Shown here piece after piece: positions 33,901 through 47,400 of a stretch of DNA of 64,000 bases; the first letter of the stretch is position 1; each line of letters opens with the position of its first letter. The stretch is from contig ML058494.1 of NCBI GenBank assembly GCA_003013855.2, forward strand, positions 434,001 to 498,000, read 5' to 3'. Below the pieces are notes generated by a model, which ran no database searches, had not been told where the DNA came from, and saw nothing but the letters and a program-made list of their open reading frames with translations. The stretch is from Liriodendron chinense (lineage: Eukaryota; Streptophyta; Magnoliopsida; Magnoliales; Magnoliaceae). A program made the translations under genes and the position numbers.

Positions 33901-34903
33901 TGGGTGATATCGAGACCACATTTTTTCATCTCCTTTTCAGTTGTAGATGATTTTTCAGCGAAATATCGTATTGACGATTTTTTGAAATACTAATGGAAGT
34001 TTAGATGGAAGGTGGGATGTTTGGATGGATAGATGGGATTGATGGGATGGTTAGACTAATTTCTTACAACAACACATGCTTTTAAGCCCCTCATTAAATG
34101 GAAACTTATTACTTATGCATTCTTTTTGTAATTTTTTATTCCTAAATATGTAAATATATGTATTTTAGCATCTCTTAAAGTTTCACTGAAAATTTCCACC
34201 GTTTTCCCATGTTTCTCCAATGTTTCCCCCCGCATTTCTGGTTACCGGCGATATTATCGGCGACATCGATATTATATGCCCGACTAGCGAAACTTGTAGC
34301 GATACTGATACTTCGAACACTAGGTAGCAGTATATTGGCACCAAGAAAATTTCCATCCAAAGGCCCAATATGGGTCGCAACTTTTAGGTCGGCCCCAATG
34401 AGGGGAATTTTGATCAACCAATGCTTTAGATGGATTGGTGAGCATGTTGTTTGGAACTCTTCTCATCAGAGTAATTCAAGAGATGAGGAGATGGTCTCTT
34501 TTGTGTATTTTCTGAGATGGAGTGTTTGTTCTCAGGATGAGCAGTGGGAACTGATAAAGATCTGCACGTGGGAGCCAATTGGTTTGATCTCAGTTAAATC
34601 CTTTGAAGTGCATCTCATGATTGGTGGCAGCATGTTTGGCTGGGTGGCAGGATTTGACTAGATCTTCATCATTGATTATCTTTGTATTAGGCAAGATGAT
34701 TTTTAGTTGTTGCAGTCTAAGCTTAAGAGTAGAATCAATCAATCATTTGTTTGTCGCACCCTTCTCTCTTGAGGTTTGGTGGCATTTAATTTGTTTGAGA
34801 TATGATGATCTAATTCAATTGCTAGACTTTTGGATATGGGGAATTTTGGGTTCAAATCCCCCAAGAAAAACTTTTCTCTGTCTTTTTCCTTTCCCTCCCT
34901 CCC

Positions 34904-34934
<31 letters not shown>

Positions 34935-35441
34935 GATATTAGCCCTACTTATGTTGTTGTGGTCGACTTCAAGGAGCACCATAATCACACCTTTGAAGTA
35001 ACACTAAAAAAGTTCTAGGAGCTTTATTGGGAGATCACTAAGGATTATTTGTTGGCCATTAGTTTAATGGTCTTCCCATGCTATCTGGGATGATGGGAGG
35101 AGAGGATGGATATCATAGGGGCTGTTAGAAAAAAAAAAAAATGACTTCGGACCTACCTCCTATGGGTTTGTGGAAGATTAATTTCGATGGTACTTCGTGT
35201 CGTAATCTGACCCTTGTGGCCTTGCTATGATAGGGAGTTATTATTCAGGATGAGGGGGAGGAATCTGTAAGGTCTTTGCTTGCCTTTTGGGAAGCATATC
35301 TCATTATAATAATTGATCTAATTTGGTTACATGTGCTGTCATGGTGATTCCTCCAATGTGGTAAAGATGGGGACCATTGTTGGAGTCTTTGACAAGGAAA
35401 CAGGTCCATCGCCATGCTCTCGTGTTTGGAAACTTCCCCTT

Positions 35442-35488
<47 letters not shown>

Positions 35489-38400
35489 GAAAATTTATCT
35501 AGATGCCCACCAAAAGGTAAGAAAATAATACAATGCTACGCTAAAGCTCACAAGAAAAAGAAGAAATAGCAGCCTTAGCTACTTTGAGATAAGGAGCCCA
35601 ACCCGAAACAAAGCTGACATAGGATGCCCTAATTATGATGCATGCTCATTAGCACATATAATTCAGCGGAAATAAAAGACAATAATAATCTAAAAATCTA
35701 GCATCAATCATCATAAACTAAGAAAATCACAAGGAGGCATGCAATGGAGCAGGCCATTCATCACAAGCACGAAGTGTAAAGTTCAATTATTGCTAGGGTT
35801 GGATCCGGTGAGGGATGGAACCTCCCGATCTTGCATGGTCTTAACCCAATCGATCAATGGGGATCACGAGTCCAAGGAATCGTAAGGTTTCTCGGATTAG
35901 GGATGTAAAAATCTCAGGATTTAGGATTTAGATCAATTCTCAGATTTTGATCATGGAGAATTCAACAAAACAGAGATTAAGAATAATGGTAAAGGAGATA
36001 GATTACCTGGAAGAAGTTGGAGGGGCACAAGAAGAAAAGAGAAGAAGAAGATCAAAGAAGAGGAAGAAGCACCATGAGAGAGAAGAGAGGAAGGAGGCAA
36101 CCAAAGGGTTTGCTTTTCATTAATCAATCAACTAAATTCGAGTTTAGAGCTGAGCCCACTTAAATAAGCAATAGAAATTAACTAAATACTAAAATATCCT
36201 TGAAAAGTTCGCAAAAATAAAAACAAAAAAAATAAGTTCGCGCGGGTGGTCAGGCGCTCGGTCGGGTGCCCGAAGACGTCCAATGAGTTTCGAGCGCTAG
36301 ACAGTTAATTTTCGGGTGCCCGAAGACAGTGAAAACTGTCCAGCAAGCTTTTTCAGCTTCCAGTCGGGTCTTCTTCCTCCTACACACGTGTCCTCCCAAT
36401 GTGGGGCCTTTTATGTGTCAACCCACATGTGTAGGGGCTTCAATGCTCCTCAACGATCGCCTAACCACAAGGAAGATGCTTGTGGTGTGTGCTTTCTTCG
36501 CTGATATACTTTAAATGATCTTGTGTCCGCATCAAAAGCCCATTACCTTGATAATGCTAATCACCCCATCTACCATGGTCTTCTCATTTTTGAAGCACCG
36601 CCCATTTCGCTCTGTCCAAATAGCTTAAAAAATAGTCATAATGAGGACCCTCCCAATTGCTTTACCAACTTTCCCAACACCCCCTCCATGCCAAAGCCCA
36701 AAGAAGGGCCTCCACTTACTCCGACATAACCCAATATGTATGAATCGCTGCAAGGCAATAATCCCACACTTCTCGAGCGAAGTAGTGAATAAATAAATGG
36801 TCAATAGATTCCGCATTCGTCATACACATCAAACATACATTAAGAAGAATAAGAGAACTCCGCTTCAAATTGTCAGTAGTTAGAACTCTCTTTCTTATAA
36901 CCGACCACACGAACACCGTAACACGAGGAGGGGCACCGTAGAACCAATGATGAAATAGATGAGAGGGCCTAGGATTGTGACTCGCATAGGAGCCTAAAAA
37001 GAGAGCAAACTGTTTTCTTAAGGTGAAGGAGCTACATTCTTGAGATACGCCAAAAGGTTAACAAGCTCTACGATCTTGTCATCCGTCATATTCCTACCGC
37101 ACGGAGGGCTCTAAACGACTGAGATGTCACAAACAAAGTAGCACCACTGAACTGAAATGAAATGATCTGGAGCAAAGAAGCTATTCTAGGGAAGGAATCT
37201 TAAAGCGCCTTGTCACCACACCAAACATTTACCCAGAGCGGATGCATTTTCCATTCCCAAGAGCGAAAGCAGTACCTCTACGAATTAAATGTTCTCTCAC
37301 CGCTATCGCCTTCCAAATACCCGAGGCTCAATATAGATAAGAAGTCTTGACCATCCATCCTACCTCTTGAACTCCATACTTGCTAATGATGATCTCCCTC
37401 CAAACCTTACCCTCTTCGGGGCCAAGTTTTCAAAGTCACTGCCCACGAAGCACTATGTTCGAGAGGCACAATTTTTTTATTTTATTTTTATCCCCACTCC
37501 CCCTTCTGTAATCGGCTTACAAACCTCCCCCCAATTTAGGAGATGGAACTTCCGGCCATCCTTAGCTCCTTTCCAAAAGAAGTCCCTTCTCAACTTTTCA
37601 AATCTTTCCAACACCGACTTGAGACACTTAAAAGAGAAATAACATACACCAGCATCTTGGGGAAGGTTGCTTCGATGAGGGCAATGTTGTTAAATTGCAT
37701 ATGTGATCGTATGTGATTAGCATATGTTGTTCACATATGCAACCGCATACTCACATATGTGATCACACGATTTTTTTTTTATTGAAAAATTTAAAAAAAA
37801 ATGTATAGAAGGGGAAAAAATAAAAATAAAATCTAAAAAAATTAGTACGAGTAATAGGATTGGGTTCTTTTACCTATTTTATTGTAGTTTGAGTGTTTCA
37901 GACCATTAGACTATCTATAAATTATATATATTTAATTACTTTTATTATATTTACATAAAATTTGACAAACAATCAACAAGTTCCATTAAGAGATAATTAA
38001 TTATCAAAAACTTCAAACATAGAAATTTTATAGATAAATTATAATTTTATAACTTGTAACTTACAAGTTACAACTTACGACTTAGTTTACAATACAACAT
38101 ACAATTATAAAAAAAAGCACAACTTACAAAATATAAAAATAAACATACTAACATAAGTTACTATATACTTTGATCCAATTGCCATTGCGGCATTTGATCA
38201 CCACCATCGTTGTCATCATCGCCGTCATCGAGTCATCTCCTTCTTCGATGTATACTTCATCTTCTTTTGTTTCTTTATCATTGGTTCATACTAGTACTCT
38301 ATCCACATCTGATGGTTGATCTTGATCATCTTCTTCTTCTATCTCCTTAAGCTCGTCCACTACTTAGCCTTGACTGCTACTAACCACTTTTTTTTCTGCC

Positions 38401-41400
38401 TTCGAGTGGAAAAGAACTTCTTCCAGGTATCCTTAAAAAAGAAGAACTTTTTCCAGGTGTTAATCCGAATGCGACATTTTCGACTTAGGCCCACGTTACG
38501 TCCTCGCCTGCAAAGACTGAGTCTTCTTATCTTTACAAGCCACTCACGATCTGCATCCAAATCATCTGGGCAAATAGGATCACATAAACATGCTTTTCTC
38601 ACCTAGCTTTGAATCATTCTCATAGCTTTTGGTTATTTGGATAAAGACCAAGTTATTAAGCTTCTTTTGTTCAAGATTATTCCATTTTTTGGTGTGTATT
38701 TGTATTAAGAAAGTGTATTAACAATAGCCGTTACTTTTAAGTTCCTAAGATTTAAGACTAAAATCAACATCAAGGAGCGAATTGCCAAACTTACTGACTC
38801 GAACGTACTCCAGTTACCCTCGTAACCGCTGGCGGAACATGAGTCTAAGAATCTTCATGGCCAGCTTATTTAGTGCTGGATCCTTCCTGTTTGTGTCCAC
38901 TCTATAGGCATCCTACCAGTCGACTACAAATAACAATTTAAGTAGGTTTGACTATGTACATTGTAAGAAACTATTTCTAAGTTACTTAGACTAACTCGCT
39001 AAGACGTTCATACTTACTAGGTAATTTCATAGTCCTATGCCTGATAACTATTTCTCTTGAGAAAATACCTGCACTCTTCATGTCGAAGTCCAATATTGTT
39101 GAAATCCTGTCCTGTTCTTCTTTATTTGAAACCATTCTTTTCAAGACGTTAAGAAAGCGAACCATATGTGTCGCTTGTTCCTTTGTCCAATCAGCGGAAG
39201 CGAAGAGTACGACCAGATTAAGTTTGTAAGCAGTCGAATACAATGGAGATGACATTTGGTTTTCCCATCTCTTATCTATAATATTTAAAATGGGCCTGTA
39301 ATCACGCTCTTTATAGTTGAATTGATCTATAATTGTGTTTCTAGCCCTCTCCATTACATCATAGATGTAGCTCATTGGTGGCTTCTTGTCTCCGTCCACC
39401 AATCATAATACACCCACTAAGGGTTCCAATGATACACCCACTAGGGGTTCCAATGATTTTAGCACTTTAACACTTTTAGCACTTGTGTCTAAGAAGATTG
39501 CGAAAGGATGGTTTGTTGAACTAGCTTCCCTTCAGTCAGATTAATGCTACTAGATCAAAGTTGGATAGATTTCTAGTTTCTCTAAATTGGTTAGATATAA
39601 ATACTATGATTCATCGAAGAGGTTTACCAAGATTGGTGTCCAATCACTGTCCAATTATCTTAGAGGTGGAAGAGGAGGATTGGGATCCTCGTCCTTTCAG
39701 ATTTGAACTTGCTTGGTTAGAAGTGGAAGGTTTTGTAAAGAAAGTTTAAGAGTGGTGGTCCTTCTCGATCATTGGCTATGCGGATTTCTCTTGATTTTAG
39801 AAATTAAAGTTATTGAAAGGTAAGATTTCCGTGTGGAAAAAAAGAGTTGCAGAAGCATCGTGAAGAGGAATCGTTAAAAATTCCTCAAGACATTCAAGCC
39901 CTAGATTTGAAAGAAGAGTAAGAAGCGTTATCGGAAGAAGAGAGAGCTTTGACAGAAGCATATGGAGAAAAATATAATGCAAGGTTGAGGGTGGAGGAAA
40001 TCAAATGGAAGTAACAGTCTTTGACAACTTGGTTGAAAGAGGGCGACAAGAATATGAAAATTTTTCATGCAATGACAAGCGCGTGATCTAGAGTAAATAT
40101 GATCAAAAGCTTAATTGTGGAAGGGGAAAGAATTGAAGGAAAGGATAAGGTATACGCAACGATAATTCAATTATATAAGGATCTTTTGAAAAGGGAAGAA
40201 TGAGTAAGACCTAATGATGCAAGACGGCCTAATTTAACCTAGATGCATGCGGAAAATACAACTAAGGCAGATTTATATAGCAATAAATGAATCATTCAAC
40301 CAACACATCATAAAATAAGAATTAAAAAAGAGAATCATAATGCCAAAGGCCATCTATCACGATCACAGAGTAATGGATTCAAATTCCAGCGAGGGTCGGA
40401 TCCTGCAAGAAATAGAACTCTTGATCTCGCATGGGCTCATCCAAACAACCAAGTTGATTCTCTAATCCATGAAAAATGGGATTTTCTGGATTGAAAGAAT
40501 GAAAACTCAGGAAAATTTAGAATTACTGGGTTTAGATGGTAATCCAGAATGAAGGGATTAGCACAATAGGGTTTTAAGAGAAAAGGAAGAAAGTTGGAAG
40601 AAGGGTAGAGATTACCTTTGAGAAGGGAGCGAGAGAACGAGATTAGAGGGAGAGAAGAAGAGAGATGAGGGAGAAGATCACCAAGGGGAAAAGAGAGGAG
40701 CCACCAAAAAGGTTTCTTGCTTTAATCATAATCACATAATAATCAAAGAGTTTAGGACTCAGCCCTTAAATAATTCGAAATTAACAAAATGACGAAAATG
40801 TCCTTGAAAACCTAAAAAGCTCGTAAAATCGCATAATCTCGCAAAAACTAGCGCCTCGTCATCGGTCGACCAAGACATGTCTTCAGTCGACCGAAGCTTC
40901 CTTCAGTCACTATTACAAATTGCTTGTAATCATGGTCTGCTCCTTCTACTGCCCTATCTACTCCACTCAGTCCTCTCATGCAACTCATGTGTCACGAAAC
41001 CACAATGGCATAAGTAACACTCGCTTCCGACGTTGATAAACTTTGAAAAGTGTGATGTCCACGTCAACTCCCCTCGACTGAGTAGAGCTTGACTCCGGCG
41101 AGATAAAACTTTTGTGCCTCTCCAACAAGTCTGGATCAAGTTGCTGTAGCTCGGTCTTCGCGATCCATGTACAATCAGATGGTGGTTTGTTCTTCCATTT
41201 AATCAAGTACCTTTGGAAACCTCCATCTCTAGTGGATATAATCTCCTCATCCACAATCCCTTTAATCTCTTCTCTAATCTTAGGTATATTTGGGATAGTT
41301 GGAATAGGTTGAGAAGCAAATTCTGAATATGGCCAAGAATGGGATGTAGGGTCTAGGTAAGGGTTTGGGCAAGGGACTAGATCCTCCACGTTGAATGTCG

Positions 41401-44400
41401 AATTGATCCCCATACTCGGTGGGAGTTCTATCACATATGCATTGGACCCAATTTTTCGAATTGATTCCCATACTCGGTGGGAGTTCTATCACCAGACTTT
41501 GAATGGTCTAGCACCGCGTGCTTGTAATTTCCTCACGGTCCCCTAGGGAAACTATTCTGGCCTTATCCGAACCATTACATAGTCTCCCTCCTGAAATTCT
41601 TGAAATTTACGATGCAAGTCAACTGGATGTTTATAAGTTTCATTGCTTACATTTATCTGCCTCCTAATGTCTGTATTCAATTCATGAATATGACGGGAAA
41701 ATGCATCGGCTGACTCTGATGAACATTGGGTAACTGACATCGGTAACAAATCTATGGGCATCCTAGGTTTGTAACCATTCACTATTTCAAAGGACTCATA
41801 TCCGTAGACCTATTGATGGAACTGTTGTATGCAAACTCTGCTATAGACAGCACTAAGTCCCAAGTCTTGACAAGTTCACCCACAAGGCATCGTAATAGGT
41901 TTCCAAGGCTCATGTTTACCACCTCGGTTTGGCCATCTGTTTGAGTGTGGTATGCAGTAGAAAATTGTAATCTAGTGCCCATCATATGACACAGCGTCTT
42001 CCAAAAATAACTAATAAATCTCACATCACGGTCAGACACTATGGTCTTAGGCAACCCATGTAAACGAACCACACCATCGAAGAAGACTCGAGCAATGTTA
42101 GACGCATCTAACTTTTTAGAACAGGGTAAAAGGTGCGCCATTTTCGAGAAACGATCAACAACTACAAAAATAGAATCGTGCTTTTTTATAGTCTTGGGAA
42201 GTCTAAGCACGAAATCCATACTAATGTCTTGCCACGGTGCATGTGGCACTGGCAATGGCGTGTACAACCTAGTGTTCTGCTTCTTCTGTTTTGCCAGTTG
42301 ACATGTGTGACACTGCCCTAAAATCTTGGCGACGTCTCGCTTGAGACTTGACCAATAAAAACGATCATCAACAAGGGCAATGGTCTTATCTCGACCAAAA
42401 TGGCCAGCTACACCTCCCAAATGAAGCTCCCAAACGAGGAAATTGCAGAGGGAAGTGCGGGGAATACAAAGGTGATCTCCTTTAAAAAGGAAACCATCTT
42501 TCAGAACAAATTCGCCTGTACTACGCTGGTCACTAGAAAGCGACGTATAAGTATTCCCAAAATCTGGACATGTGGGATACTCATCCTTTAGTAGCTCAAA
42601 ACCGACAACATTTACACTCAAAGAGTCTAGCAACGCCACTCTTCTACTAAGGGCATCAGCTGGTTTGTTTTCAACCCTAGCCTTATGTTTCATGACAAAC
42701 GAGTATTCCTAAAGAAACGCTACCCACTTAGCATGCCTTGGGTTGAACTTCTTCTGGGAATGTAAATATCTCAAGGCCTCGTGGTCGGAAAATAAGACGA
42801 ATTCTTGCGGTAGAAGATAATGTTGCCAATGTATCAGGGATTGCACTACCGCATAGAACTCCTTATCATAGGTGGAGTATCTCTGCTTCACTTCATTCAG
42901 CTTCTCACTGAAATAGGCTACTGGATGATCCTCTTGACTCAAAACTTTGCCTATACCAACACCTGATGCATAACACGCTACTTTAAAGACTTTCGAAAAG
43001 TCAGGAAGGCGCATGACATGAGCTTCTATCATTTTGCCCTTGATTTTTTTGAAAGCCCTAACTATGGCTTTAGACCATACGAATACTCCCTTTTTCATGC
43101 ATTTTGTGATGGGAGCCACTATCATGCTAAACCCTTTAATGAACCGTCGATAAAATGTTGCTAAGCCGTGAAAGCTTTGCACCTCATGAATATTCTTCGG
43201 CTTCGGCCATTCAACAATTGCCTTGACCTTTTTTTGGGTCTGCACGCATGCCTTCCGACGAAACAATGAACCCTAACAAGATGACTCGATTGGACATAAA
43301 AGATCACTTCTTACGATTGGCGTATAACTTCTCCGCCCTAAGAACGCTACAGACCTGTTTCAAGTGTTCAAGGTGCAATTCTTTTGTGGTACTATAAATC
43401 AAGATATCATTAAAGTAGACCACTAAGAATTTTCCCATGAACGGTCTCAACACTTGCGTCATCACCCGCATAAATGTACTGGGCGCATTAGTCAAACCAA
43501 AAGGCATGACCAACCACTCATACAACCTATCTTTTGTCTTGAAGGTAATCTTCCATTCATCTCTTGGGCGTATGCGAATTTGGTGATACCCACTTTTGAG
43601 ATCAATTATGAAAAAGATGGTGGACCTGGCCATCATGTCAAGCGTATCATCCAGTCTAGGTATCGGGAATCGATACTTGACCGTGATCTTGTTTATGGCT
43701 CGGCTGTCCACACATATCCGCCACGTACCGTCTTTCTTTGGTGTTAGCAATGCAGGCACGGCACACAGACTCATACTTTCCTAGATGAAACCCTTGTGCA
43801 GGAGCTCATCTACCTGCCTCTTCAATTTTACATGTTCTGTAGGGTTCCTGTAGTGAAGAGGGTTCGGTAAAGTTGACCCTGGTACAAGATTAATGGCATG
43901 CTGGATGTATCGCATGCGTGGTAACTCATCCGGTAAATCATTAGGGAATACTATTAGTGCACTTTTCTGTGGCATACTAGTGCACCTTATTTGTCCATCA
44001 CGTATGTACGTATGTTGTAATGTAGGTTGAGCTTTCGCAAGTTGAAGACCGAAGATTCAAGTGGACAAGAAGCATCAAGGAAGAAGAACATGTAAATGAG
44101 ATGCCTTAGTGACCCTAACCCTTTGAACCAAAACACCCAAAACCTCTTAGATGACTTGGACCAATTAGGAATGCTCTTAGTCATTTTCGAATACCATGAA
44201 AACATGATAAGTTAGGCTAATTAAAGAGGTGGAAGCTGCTATAAACAATTCAACCCAAACAGCAGTTTCTAATTGATCTCCGATCAATCGGAAAGTAGTT
44301 CCGATAGGACTCCAATCCATCGAACACAGGTTCCGATCAATTGGAATTTGTTCCAGAGGATTTAAAAAATTCACTGGACAGATTTCCGATCAATCAGATG

Positions 44401-47400
44401 AGGTCCTTCCGATCAATCGGACCTTGTTTCGATCAATCCGAATTTATTCTAGAGAATTCTCTGGACAGATTTCCGATTCATCGGAACAGGTTTCCGATCA
44501 ATCAGAAATTTTTCCAATCAATCGGAGATAAGCGAATCTGCTCTTTTTTTTACTGTTGGAGGAAAATCTATAAAGGCAAGGGGATTCGTTTTTGGGCTTA
44601 AAAGAGGGATTTAGAGGAGATAAAAGCTAACCATTGTTGAAGACCATTAGAGGCTCTATTCCTAACCCATTGCAAGTCATTCTCCTTATGATTCATCACG
44701 AGCTTTGGGGCATTCAATGCCAAAATGAGAATGGACTTGTTCCCTCTTAATTCCTAGGAGTTTAGACACGTTGATCATTGGTATATCCTTTGTCTAAATA
44801 CCACCCAGGAATCCTAATAGGTGTATTCCTCTAGGAAACTCATTTCCTACCATTTGTAGAAGTTTCACCACCTCCTAGCACCTTGGGCATCTCCGTCGAA
44901 GCATCATATGCAAGGTAGATGATCAGTGGAGCTAAAACAATGGCGACGCAACGGCATCAGCGGTCGGGGGGGCACAAGGGGAGCTGATTCAAACACGGGA
45001 GAGCGAGAAGAAGCAACCCGAAGCGGCACACAACGGGCTCAAATCCGACAAGTAAGGTTGTCATTTGTTGCAGTCCATCCATTCTCTTCCCATGGGGAAT
45101 TGAGTGTAGAGTTTGTCTTCAAACTCGATAGGTTCGGTTGTAAGACCTAGACCCGATTATAGGGTCGAATTGAGTCTCCAAGTGGGGAGCCTCCGGCGAG
45201 AGTAAACGCTAAGTTCGGTTGTAGAGCCCAAAATCATTGAGGTTCGGTTGTAGGACCTTGACTCATGAGTGGAGTCTAAATTGAGGTTCGGTTGTAGGAC
45301 CTTGGCTTGAGTAAGCCTAAACAAGTCTCCAAAAGGAGCCACCAACACGGGTGTGAACGTGTAGGTTGGGAGGAACCTGTAAACTCCCCGGTTGGGTGGA
45401 TCCGAATTAAAATACATTGGTTGAGAGGAACTAGATTTAAACTCCTTAGTAAATGTCAATGTGCTCAAAGGAGTCGAGTACTTGAACCGGTAGTGGAGTA
45501 GACCCGAAGTCGAACCACTATACATCGTTGTGTTTGTGATTGTGTTTGACACATTTTTTATTATGCATTGCGTTTAATTGTTTAATTATGAATGCTTAAT
45601 TAGAATGTATGCTATGCACTAGATAGGCACATCTACACACAAAAGATGTACTTTCACTTCTTGAGTAGACTTGAACTTATATGATCCACTCTCATATAGT
45701 CTACTTGAGTTGCATAGATTAGGTGCTTGATTTGTTTAATCATTTGATTATCTATGCATGCTTAGACTAGGTTGCTTATTGCTTAAACAATATGCTAGTC
45801 TTATGATTGGACCCACTTAGGCTTGGAAGCCGAAGTGTTAATTTCTTACTTAGTTTAAATTGCTAAATTGCATAATTAGGCGTAAAGATTTTAAAAGGTC
45901 GTAATTACCCCCCCCCCCCCCCCTAGGACTTAGCCATAATTGTAGTTGCTCCGCTTTTAGCTTTCTAACGTATTCGTAGGTGTCGTATTAGACTACCGAT
46001 GTAATTTCAAATACATCTTTGTACTCCTCTAAGACCGGGGCTTACTCACGGGGTAACTCTACTGGAGTCTCAGGTGTAACTTCTCTTGCCACAAGGGTGT
46101 ACACCATCGAATCCTCCTCAGTCCCTTTCTCGAACTCTCTCGCATTTATTATGTGAAGAGACTTAGGTTTGGATTTCCTCACTTCTCTAGTCTCACTCGT
46201 CTTCTCATCCTTCTTATTCTCTGGGGTGCTCTCTGGCGGCAGGGGACTAATTTTGATCTTTTTGCCGTTATGCATGAAGGTACACGTATTTGAGCGGCAA
46301 AAAATCGTGACATCTTTATCAAATAGCCACGGCCTACCTAAGATAATGTGACCTACGTCTATAGATAAAACGTCGCACCACAAAGACTCTTTATACGACC
46401 CGAACTTAATAGGAACTAAGCACTGATGGGTTATAGGGAGAAGTTTTGTCAACCCAAGAGACTTCGTACGGGTCAGGATGAGGGTTGATCTTCAATTTCA
46501 GGCGATCCAAAGTGTTAGCGGAAATCACATTCTGAAAACTTCCACTATCCACTATCACTTTGCAGTTCTTTTCTCCGCACTTCAAAAATCGTGACATCTT
46601 TATCAAATAGCCACGGCCTACCTAAGATAATGTGACCTACGTCTATAGATAAAACGTCGCACCACAAAGACTCTTTATACGACCCGAACTTAATAGGAAC
46701 TAAGCACTGATGGGTTATAGGGAGAAGTTTTGTCAACCCAAGAGACTTCGTACGGGTCAGGATGAGGGTTGATCTTCAATTTCAGGCGATCCAAAGTGTT
46801 AGCGGAAATCACATTCTGAAAACTTCCACTATCCACTATCACTTTGCAGTTCTTTTCTCCGCACTTAGTGAAACTATAGAAAATAGTGTTTCGACGCCAA
46901 TTAATACTACTCCTAGACTGATTTAAGATACGCCTAACAACTGTAAGTGTCGCGTCATCGGTCGCCTCTTCTTCATCACTAACTCCTACGGGGTGATACT
47001 CTTCCACTTCATAATCACCCTAGTCATCTGCGACCTCATTGGATTCACCTATAACTAAGGCTTTTCCACGATTCTTTGTTGGACACTGACTTGAAATGTG
47101 ACCAAGACTTGAAATGTGACCAAGATTCCCACACTCATAACATCACACCTGACTTCCTCCACTAGGACTAGCACCAAGGACACCTTTGCCCTTATCATCC
47201 CTAGGCTTAGGCGGGACATTCACCTGCACCCTGGGCTGACTGCTGGCGTTAGACTTGGTTTCTTGGAAACCAGTTCTAACGTTATAGTCTCAAAACTATA
47301 ACCGTCGTGTCATAGGAGACTTTAGGTATTGCTCTAATTCCTGTACAACTTGGTACATATCATCCAGGTCAGTAATAGGGCGAGTCAACAGCTCGCGCTA

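Larger units (their letters stand above)
43952..46009 (+). mobile_element. 2,058-bp solo LTR, family L1 copy B, perfect 5-bp TSD
   Basis: It starts TATTAGTGCACTTTTC (the canonical TG has become TA) and ends GATGTAATTTCA; it is flanked by AATAC (43947-43951, 46010-46014) and sits in the chromovirus pol. It aligns with copy A at both ends, around the TATA box (TATAAA at 44569-44574, preceded by TTGGAGGAAA), and downstream (CAACACGGGTG, GAGTGGAGTAGAC, poly-C). The U3 array and the downstream repeat differ from copy A. No coding region. It is in sense orientation to the host gene. Confidence 0.9.

Noticed and set aside
39490..40214. Exact 5' end and target duplication of the split LINE
   Set aside because: I looked for the text after the A-run (GACAAGTTTCTG) near the left end and did not find it.
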